Shown here: positions 57,101 to 64,000 of the stretch, one piece after another | How the letters are laid out: each line of letters begins with the position of its first letter | Numbering within the stretch: the stretch's first letter is position 1 | Assembly: GCA_004352715.1 (NCBI GenBank) | Contig: SCFE01000079.1 | Location: forward strand, 1,180,871 to 1,244,870 | Origin: Hofstenia miamia | Lineage: Eukaryota; Xenacoelomorpha; Acoela | DNA: 64,000 nucleotides | Direction: 5' to 3' | Made by a program: the position numbers and the translations under genes | The notes under the pieces: generated by a model | What the model saw: the letters and a program-made list of their open reading frames with translations, nothing else | Told to the model about the DNA's origin: nothing | Databases searched by the model: none

Positions 57101-60100
57101 ACAAGTATGTATAAATGTAAAAACTATTTACTTGAAGAAGTCTAGCTATGTCTAAGAAAGATGACATTTCATCACTACGAGCCAAAAACCCAATGGCCTT
57201 CATGCGGAGATTCCATATACGCGTGGCATAACTGTTTTCATCCAAATAATCAGCTGGATCGTCACTAGGTTGTGTGGTACCAAGAGGATCAAACAACAAT
57301 AGGACAAGAACTACAAAAGCAAACAAAAGTATCCACGATGCACCGATCATGACACGTAAAGCTATGACTACCTAAAACCACATAATAAACAAGTTTGTAG
57401 TCATAATTTCCACACTGCAGTAACAGCAGTGTCCTACTTTATTTAAGAATTTTTCAGTTCTTCGGACTGCTTAGATATTCTAAAAATTCGGGTCCCCATT
57501 TGCAATAGATTTTCCACATAAAACTTCAAATGATGAAGATTTTAGAAAACGCCTAAATTACTAAACTGCAAGTATAATACCAAATTATGCATAAGAAAAG
57601 TATCCTAAAAAACTGCACGATAAAAAATGAACAAGTACGAACGAGTGACAACTTTACTGTGAATACACCGCCAAAATTGATACTTAGCAGTACACTTCAT
57701 TCCATTTTTTAATACATTAAGACAAACTATAATCAAAATGCACCTTGCCATTAATCAATCACGACATCACTACTGTGGACTATTAAGAATCAGTTGAACC
57801 CAACCTAGATCTGCAAGTGTTATTAAAATAGAATAATTCCATATGACGCTCAACATTAAAATATTTACCAACCCCAAAAAGGTACAAAAATCATTGAAGA
57901 AATAAATAATTAATGACCAAAGTTTACTCACAGGATGTGTGGAATCCAAGTGGATCTGCAATGCCAAATAGGATCCCAAAGTAATAATTAACACCTCAAC
58001 AGGAAAGAGAAAGACACGAACTTTAATAAGGGTAGGAACCCACTTTCGTGCTTCTTCATTCATGATGGCACCTTTGAGACTAAATGCATTTAAGTAAATC
58101 ATAATATGATTAATCGAAAATACATTGAAAATCGATGCACTAATATACGGCACCTTTGAGACTAAATGCATTTAAGTAAATCATAATATGATTAATCGAA
58201 AATACATTGAAAATCGATGCACTAATATACGGCACCTTTGAGACTAAATGCATTTAAGTAAATCATAATATGATTAATCGAAAATACATTGAAAATCGAT
58301 GCACTAATATACGGCACCTTTGAGACTAAATGCATTTAAGTAAATCACACAGTCAACTCATAATATGATTAATCGAAAATACATTGAAAATCGGTCGCAG
58401 GTTTTTAGTCGATATTTAATGATCAATTTAAAATGACAAATTCAATAATAAATGACAACAATATTTTATCAGAAAAATAATGAAATATTTGAAAATTGTA
58501 AATAATAATCACAAATTGTTGACATTTTCTCAAGTGCAAAGTACTTGAACCTGTCACTGACCATTTAACTTAGTGTCAGGATCCATCTTGTGTTTGAAGC
58601 TGACAAAGAAGATCCAAATTCATTTACTTTCACTTTTGCTATCTAATTCTTATAGTTGTTTGATCCATGATTATAATTAGCACCTTATGCCTAATGTTAA
58701 TCGATAAATATAAGAAATGTATTTAACAACTGTCTCTAAGCATGGCTTGTGGTATTGTAGTATGAACAGTTAAGAATTAAATTTCTCCTTTCGATTTTTA
58801 TCATTTACATTTCAGTGGGAATGCAAACAACATTCATGAATACAAATTAGGCGTTTCAGGCTTGTTCAATGAACTTAAAAAAATTAAATTACATAATCCA
58901 ATAAATGAATGGACTGTAAATCACTATAAAAAACTAAAAAGACTAGATGTCATTTTCAAGAAAATTTTGCGTGTTTGCTGCATTGCACTTTCTAACATGG
59001 GAGGTTATATTTTGCAAAAGTTAAAAGGCTATCCTAAAATAAAGCTTATGTTCATCAGAAAATAACAAAAGAGAAATATTAGAAATTATGAAAAAAAAAT
59101 CTAAAAGTTTGTTAAGCCACTCAGCATTTTCAATATTCTCATATCTTATATAATTTCTAACACACATACTAATTTTATTGTTTTATTAAGCTTCCCCTCA
59201 AATGTATTTTACAGGAAGAAAATTGATTATTTATATTACTATTATATTTATTAATAAAGTTGGCAGATTATTTATTACATTCGTAATATGACAAGGTAAA
59301 CAAAACAAGTTTATTGATGTTGGCATTTTGCACTTCGACCGTTAGAATTTGGATTAATTATCATTGGCAGTAACTAAATGGGGGGAGGGGGGATATATTA
59401 AAACACTTGTACAAAAAGATTTAGAAAATTCAGTGAGGGAATGGGAATGCGAATCAGATTATTGTAATGGTACCGCACATAAAACTGAAACAAAGCATTT
59501 GCTATTTTGCACTGCTAATCGTTAATTTTTAACCTGCAGTAGTTTTTATCCAGTATGAAAATAAACAATTGCAATAAAATCTACATCCAAACTAAGGCCT
59601 CTAAAGATCAAAGGTGATTAGCAAAAATACATAGTCTTATAAAAAATTATTGGAACATATTTTTAAATCAAATGAGATTCAAGGTTTTTTAACTTTCTGG
59701 AAGAGTGTCCACAACAAACATATATTCGATTGAAAATGGCTGTGGAGTGTCACAAGGGGTTGGAAATTTTATCTGTATTATAACTAAAAATTATTAATTA
59801 ATGATTTAACTAATCCCACTCAACCGCCCAAAACTTTGAGACTCATACACATGAAGCCTCTATGAAACCCATCTCTGCTGGATGATTTCTACAAAATGTG
59901 GTGTTTTTTAAGCTTAGTAGGGAAATGAAACCGTGAAGTAAATATTCATAATGACATACTAGGATGCATTCATACATTGCATAGGTGTTCATAATGTAAA
60001 AAACAATTTAAAACGAGAAATTGCTATACACCATTGAATGGAAAAAGAATATTTTATGAATAAGTTTCTATTATAATTTTTAAATTCAATCAGCATTGGT

Positions 60101-63100
60101 AGTTAAATTGCTTGTTTTAAATGTGACAAATGCTTGCATTTAAGACACTGAGAGACCGTCATCTCAAACGAAATTAATGGTGCATATAAAAATAATGCAT
60201 AGTTGTTTTGAAATAGACTGAGTTGAAAGTTTTCTAACGAAAGAGGAACATTATCTAAAGAGAATGTGAAAATAAAGACTTATGTCCAATTGCACGCAAC
60301 GCTTTTCCTAATGTATGAAACTGTGGTTGATTTGCATTAGCTCAAAATCCATAAGCGGTTTCTGAAAATGTAAAATCTCAAAACTTATTACAATTAATTG
60401 AAATTCGACAATAGCGTAAAAATTAATGTTAATTGATTACTGAAGAGCAAATATTTTTTTACAACTGAGGGTTTAAGGAACCAAATTATGTTTTCATAGA
60501 TCTCTTGAGTAGGTGAAAATTTGAAATTCATATGAGGGGGTTGAAAAATTAGGCTTGTGGTTGCAATATGTCTTTAAAGCTATAACTTACTAAAGGAATT
60601 TAGCTATTTCTGTAAAGATTCTTCCAGTGCATAGTAAACAACAACCATTCGACTGACCCGCCCTACGTGCGAGTTCTACACCAGATTATTACATTTTAAC
60701 TACCCCTATCCGTTAATACCGGATATGAGTGGATAAAGTTGAACTTTTCATTCCACTTCATGTCTATTACAAATATACTGATGTAAGAAGAAAGGCAGTG
60801 TATTTGGTAATCTCTATGAAGGAATGTCATGTTAGAGGCCGACAATGTTGTGGAAATAAAGCTTAAATTTTATTAGTATACAGTGTAGTGAAAGAATAGT
60901 TGCTTAGAAAATGTAAAAACATGATGTACTAATACACCGTTTGTTTCTTAAAATTCAAAGAAATTGACTAGGAATTTCAAGTTTGGAAAACTATTTTGTA
61001 TTGACACATCTCTCGCACTTTTCAGTGGTGATTGATGATACTTGCATAAAAACTAAAGAATAATCATTTGACTTTATGATGATTAGATTAAATATCTAAC
61101 CGGAAATTTATGCGTCATATATATTTACGTTTGTTATGCAAATATGAATGAATATTAGCATAGAATGTACTGTACACGAACTTAAGTTTAAACTGTTTTA
61201 ACAATTGCCAATGCATATTTAAAGCTGTTAGTAAAATACATCAAAATTGAAATTTTAAGAACCTCCACATGAAATCAAGTATTGGCTGGCATCATCTTTT
61301 GGAAGGAAAAATGCTATTTCTTTCATATCACCAAAATTAACTTTTATAAATGGGGTACTTTGATTTAGGTTAGAATAGCATTCCAATACGAAATTTATAA
61401 ATGAAATATTATGAAACAAGTAAAATAACTCGATATCAGATGTACTGATGTTAATATATCAAACTGATTTAATCTAATAATAATGCATTATTCAGTTCTA
61501 CATACACGCGTTTTTATGAATTTGAGAAGCATTGTTAAGTTATGTGGAGAGAACATAGCATTTTAAGAAATTTGAAATAACTTGTTAAATAAATTTGTGT
61601 TTGTTGAACGAAGAGGTTTTTTTATTAAAATAATGGGATTAATCATTTTTATATTCGAGCAAGTCTAGCTTACAAGATGAGCACGATCGAAAGCCCAATA
61701 ATATCTCACAAGTACAGATTCAGAGCTAAATTTTGACACTATCTGGCCCTGGAGCGTTTTCTTCACTAAAGCGAATTTATCGATGAAGATAGCAATAAAA
61801 ATAATAACTTTTTCTAGAATATTATGTGTGTAACTAGACAAATATTAAATACGTGATTGCCAACAAATTCCAGGAAAAGTAAAAAATTAGAGGCAAACTT
61901 CTTTGAAAGTATAGATTGGGCTAAGTAATGCTCGGGGGTGGAATACGCAGACTTAACTATTCTAGTTAATTAAAATATATGTGGTCAGTGTACGGACAAA
62001 TGCATGTGTAGATATCCAATGCGAAGTAGTGGTTCCATGAAGTTATATTATCGTATTCCCCATTTTTTTACAAAATAAAATTTATGCAGTTATCAATTAA
62101 CATATAGCCTATAGGGCTAGAGATAAAAAATTTAAAATAATAATTTCAAAAAACTTTTCCAGCATAATTTTTGCAAAAATTCTGAAACGCAAAAAACCGG
62201 AAGAGTAGTTATACCCCAAAAAATAACATTTTTTTGCTGACAAACGAGTTAAAACCCAGGTGGTAATGATGTCATGCCACTATTTGTGGTAAAATATTTA
62301 TTGGAAAAAACCTAAAATGGCGTGAGAAAACTGCCGCCTGATTCCATATTATTAACATAGTACAATGCGTCTATAACGAACATGCAGGGGGATGCGAACA
62401 ATGTTCGTTAAAGGCGCATTTCGCTACAGAACCACATGAGACTGACTTCGTTGAAGTGAATGTAAAAACGATGAGAACCTTTAATAAGTTTTAATGAACT
62501 TAAAATGCCATTCACATAACTAAAACAGATTAGTAACAAAAATCATCACGGCAGGTAACACATATTACACATTGCAATACACAATTATATTACGTTTTAC
62601 AACGCAAAATTCAACACATTCGTAAAAATTTGTTCGTTTTAAGCGATTTATACCTCAACCTATTGAGCTCAGGTGTAAACTTTGGGAAATGCTCTATGCG
62701 CCTTCCGTGTTTAGCCGGCATGACCAGATCCCTGGTCCCCTTAAAATTTCTAAGCAGTAAAAAATCAGCGATATTTGTCTGTCTAAAATAATTTGAAATT
62801 CTTAATAAATATATATAGTTTTTAATGCAAAAACATGATTACACCCCATTTTCCAAAAGAAATTTCAAAAATTCCATCGAAACCTTTAGAAAAGAGTCGC
62901 AAAAACCTAAACAGGAAAACCTATCGAATAATATTTATATGAAAAATATCAAATAACAAAAAGATACCAATATTTGGAATTTTGGTTAGATATTTTTAAT
63001 AAAGTTCGTTATATATGAATTCTGACGAAATTGGGAGAAAACGTATTCGCTATAAGAATAGCTCGTTATAAAGTCATTCGTTGTAGACTTACAATACAAT

Positions 63101-63969
63101 AGCCTTAAAATGCCTACTGATATCCATAACGTAAATAATGCATATTGCATACAGTAAATTTTGTGATATTGTCAAATGCAGTTTTTATTTAGATTTGTAC
63201 TGTTCATTTGGTTGAAAAAATTATGCTATATTACCCGGCATCTCTAGTTTACTATAATTACCCAGATTTAACCATGATATATATTCAAACCGAATACTGC
63301 AACGGAAATTACAACAGTAAAGCTTCGACTATCCGCCCTAAATTCATCGTCACACTCGATTATTCGCCACAAAATGAAAAATATAAAAAATGCCATATGT
63401 TAATCTATTGAGCATATTTGGGTATACATCATTGATTACTATTTAATTTTCCGTCATTTTTTAAGAATTGTGTTTGGAAATGAACGCAAAAAACGGCACT
63501 CACTAATTGTAAATGAAATTTTGAAAATTGTTAAGCTCTTTAACGCTATATATTATGATTTGCTTTTGGAAGTCATGTTTAATCGCCACCCTCAGTAATA
63601 CACAATAAACAAATGGTGGCGATCGAGGGCGTACTATGGTTTTGAATTAACCAGCAGTCTCTATCATATTCTAATTACGTCAACATTGAGTTTGTAATAA
63701 TTTCCTTCTCCAAAAGCAAACATATGAGGCATTACAAAGAAAAAATCAAAGAAAGCACGGTCGAAATCATTTGCAAAATTCAAATGTATTGAAAGATATA
63801 AACGATTTACCTATTGATGATTAAAGCAACTTCAACGACCGAAGTAACTGTCAAAACCAAGCAGTGGCAAAGCAAATATATTCCAATATTTCTAGTTGGT
63901 TGAATGTCACGAATTTGATTTGCATAATGCAAAATGCCAAAAACGATAAAGCCTGCAAGCAAACCACAT
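40545..63969 (-). CDS. DAGLB: Diacylglycerol lipase, beta type (eight exons; 5' end outside the window)
   Basis: A membrane serine hydrolase that cuts sn-1 acyl chains from diacylglycerol, giving 2-acylglycerols such as 2-arachidonoylglycerol. Eight exons with agreeing GT-AG sites and phases (63811-63969, 57932-58079, 57132-57371, 47673-47923, 46275-46551, 44107-44421, 43575-43803, 40545-40771) join into about 615 residues. Hydrophobic segments fill the first 130. LVPSDIAAGL marks the cytosolic start, then VVTVRGSLS, a GHSLGGG nucleophile elbow (Ser codon 44311-44313), END (Asp 44149-44151) and MIHR (His 40752-40754). All three triad residues are present. The tail stops about 68 residues after the His, so it resembles the short beta enzyme (672 residues in human) and not the long-tailed alpha form. 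About 50-60 N-terminal residues are missing from the window. Confidence 0.93.
40772..43574 (-). other. DAGLB intron with a possible pogo/Tigger-like MITE
   Basis: 2.8 kb. 41133-41562 is bounded by TACAGTAAAAGC and the complement of TACAGTAGAACC (10 of 12 match) and contains sequence like the ends of non-autonomous pogo-type elements. No coding frame is supported elsewhere. Confidence 0.35.
43575..43803 (-). CDS. DAGLB: DAGLB exon g: regulatory loop region
   Basis: 229 nt. The acceptor is TAATTTAG and the donor CCTG-GTATGT at 43569-43574. It encodes ILRVLNQTKQHKYHVFLKG, then a polar, Ser/Pro/Asp-rich loop (DDKEKSPKALISNPNDTPIT) where the family carries its regulatory insert, then ENELWPPG leading to the catalytic His strand. 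The open frame beyond the donor is intron. Confidence 0.9.
44107..44421 (-). CDS. DAGLB: DAGLB exon f: nucleophile Ser and catalytic Asp
   Basis: 315 nt, 105 codons, phase 0 at both ends. The acceptor is TTTTCTAG and the donor AAC-GTGAGT. It contains YSLVLVGHSLGGGIVSLMG with the catalytic Ser, YAFSVPGSVC, and VTIENDIVSRLSL with the catalytic Asp. Confidence 0.95.
44422..47672 (-). other. DAGLB introns between exons d, e and f
   Basis: 44422-46274 and 46552-47672. They contain only AT-rich sequence; frames near 45250-45590 have some coding look on both strands but no motif I can name. Confidence 0.4.
46275..46551 (-). CDS. DAGLB: DAGLB exon e: lipase core, first part
   Basis: 277 nt. The acceptor is TTTTTTAG and the donor AAG-GTTTTA. 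It continues the Cys-rich region (CCCLGE) and encodes YEDIVYANF, PFVVSLDHKTKALVVTVRGS, LSIPDIITDLS and ends RAHK, the equivalent of the AHKG turn. Confidence 0.92.
47673..47923 (-). CDS. DAGLB: DAGLB exon d: start of the cytosolic domain
   Basis: 251 nt. The acceptor is TTTTTAG and the donor AAG-GTTAGT. It encodes EFYLDINLVPSDIAAGLTLL, the hallmark of the family, then a charged helix and YVRYATSIYGWLNY, ending in a Cys-rich CRCITEFCCTQ. Preceded by a 9.2-kb intron. Confidence 0.92.
50900..51290 (+). repeat. Three diverged tandem units around CAATTGTTG
   Basis: Related phrases CTGTAACTTCACAATTGTTG, CTGTGACCCGACAATTGTTG and GTAATAACCAGACAATCGTC occur with the core at 50931, 51073 and 51237, each followed by a T-rich stretch. 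The last spacing is enlarged by the TA microsatellite. Confidence 0.5.
51600..51634. repeat. Near-perfect palindrome (10-bp plus 5-bp stems)
   Basis: GGGTAAAATG and CATTTTACCC are separated by one base. They are flanked by TGTCC and GGACA with a 4-base bulge on one side. A further pair, GCGCAG/CTGCGC, lies just to the left (51546 and 51586). Confidence 0.8.
54345..54868. other. Assembly gap (524 N)
   Basis: N run starting in a TA microsatellite. Long frames crossing it are artefacts. Confidence 0.99.
57132..57371 (-). CDS. DAGLB: DAGLB exon c: last membrane segment and linker
   Basis: 240 nt, 80 codons, phase 0 at both ends. The acceptor is TTTTAG and the donor GTAAAT (57126-57131). It encodes MIGASWILLFAFVVLVLLLF followed directly by DPLG, the conserved exit of the fourth membrane helix, and a polar linker ending FLDIARLLQ. 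Confidence 0.9.
57932..58079 (-). CDS. DAGLB: DAGLB exon b: membrane segment
   Basis: 148 nt. The acceptor is TTAAATGCATTTAG and the donor is CCT-GTGAGT (57926-57931). It encodes LKGAIMNEEARKW and the hydrophobic VFLFPVEVLIITLGSYLAL. Its acceptor lies in the first unit of an 82-bp tandem repeat (58067-58394). Confidence 0.88.
58067..58394 (-). repeat. 82-bp tandem repeat overlapping a DAGLB splice acceptor
   Basis: Units start at 58067, 58149, 58231 and 58313 (period exactly 82). The first three look nearly identical; the fourth has a 13-base insertion (about 58348-58360) and diverges after 58390. Each unit contains the acceptor TTAAATGCATTTAG and the first bases of exon b. Confidence 0.95.
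58395..63810 (-). other. DAGLB intron with a possible MITE
   Basis: Mostly AT-rich without genes on the minus strand. 62361-63097 may be a MITE: TACAATGCGTCTATAACGAA at the left is matched at 13 of 20 bases by the complement of the right end, and both interiors carry TTCGTTA/ATTCGCTATA phrases. A plus-strand candidate exon lies at 58816-59065. Confidence 0.4.
58816..59065 (+). CDS. Unidentified candidate terminal exon or retro-fragment on the strand opposite to DAGLB
   Basis: After a good acceptor-like site (TTTATCATTTACATTTCAG) one base completes a codon. About 82 residues then run to a TAA at 59063-59065. The translation looks like real protein: GNANNIHEYKLGVSGLFNEL, NEWTVNHYKKLKRLDVIF, ILRVCCIALSNMGGYIL, KLKGYPKIKLMFIRK. 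It is probably helical, with a basic end. I do not recognise the family. It may be the last exon of a gene nested in the lipase intron, or an old processed fragment. The same frame is also open for at least 12 codons upstream of the acceptor. Confidence 0.35.
63811..63969 (-). CDS. DAGLB: DAGLB exon a (first in window): membrane segments
   Basis: 159 nt after an acceptor TTATTCAG (AG complement at 63970-63971), ending at donor GTAAATC (63804-63810). It encodes two hydrophobic stretches, CGLLAGFIVFGILHYA and IYLLCHCLVLTVTSVVEVAL. It ends with a split AG that joins the T of the next exon to give Ser, matching the mammalian 'SMRG' position. The sequence 63970-64000 is intron or, less likely, more exon. 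Confidence 0.85.
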
Positions 63970-64000
63970 CTGAATAACAATGAAATTGCTGTCGGGCCCG

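Larger units (their letters stand above)
47924..57131 (-). other. 9.2-kb DAGLB intron
   Basis: Contains (TA)n at 51159-51195, diverged tandem repeats near 50.9-51.3 kb, a strong palindrome at 51600-51634, an N gap (54345-54868) flanked by TA tract on its left, and (TA)n at 55060-55083. The short open frames (for example 55826-56143) have no support. Confidence 0.5.

Noticed and set aside
1-64000. CRISPR arrays, bacterial operons, ribosome binding sites
   Set aside because: None present; spacing and gene structure are those of an animal genome.

Overview
This is a stretch of animal nuclear genome. It is very AT-rich (roughly 65-70% by eye), has GT-AG introns up to about 9 kb, carries (TA)n and (GA)n microsatellites and several runs of N, and is crowded with decayed transposons. 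The mix of Tc1/mariner, piggyBac, hAT and Polinton copies, non-LTR elements and a diacylglycerol lipase gene of invertebrate type points to an arthropod or another invertebrate. I cannot name the species. There is nothing bacterial here: no operons and no ribosome binding sites.

Right part (about 40.4-64 kb, minus strand). The only clearly intact host gene is a diacylglycerol lipase of the beta type. I placed eight exons whose GT-AG junctions and codon phases all agree. They encode about 615 residues: membrane segments, the lipase core, and a complete Ser-Asp-His triad. The stop codon and a poly(A) signal are in the window. The first exon or exons lie beyond position 64000. Its introns hold possible MITEs, a strong palindrome, diverged tandem repeats, an 82-bp tandem repeat that copies one of its own splice acceptors, and an unrelated candidate exon on the plus strand.

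Left part (about 3.7-9 kb). Three kinds of decayed non-LTR retrotransposon sit here: two minus-strand reverse transcriptase relics, and one plus-strand element whose C-terminus resembles the CCHC plus restriction-enzyme-like endonuclease of the R2/CRE/NeSL group. A 5'-truncated LINE is nested inside that element. A second copy of the endonuclease region lies at 35.1-36.3 kb on the minus strand.

Middle part (about 14-23 kb). A Polinton/Maverick relic (protein-primed DNA polymerase B and a chromodomain integrase, minus strand) is surrounded by small unrecognised ORFs. Among these are an ORF family in 302-bp tandem triplicate, two ORFs sharing an LPK(R/C)Y motif, an ORF with in-frame stops but no frameshift, and an SGNH-hydrolase-like gene. 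The SGNH 3' part is duplicated, and each copy is followed by a 66-nt tRNA-like element with a shortened anticodon arm. This block is the best candidate in the window for something undescribed.

Other DNA transposons: Tc1/mariner-type copies at 11.2, 25.6, 27.5, 34.2 and 36.6 kb, piggyBac at 28.3 kb and hAT at 32.3 kb. All are broken by stops, frameshifts or deletion. Two exact duplications beside N positions (31.4-31.7 kb and 35.1-36.0 kb) look like assembly artefacts.
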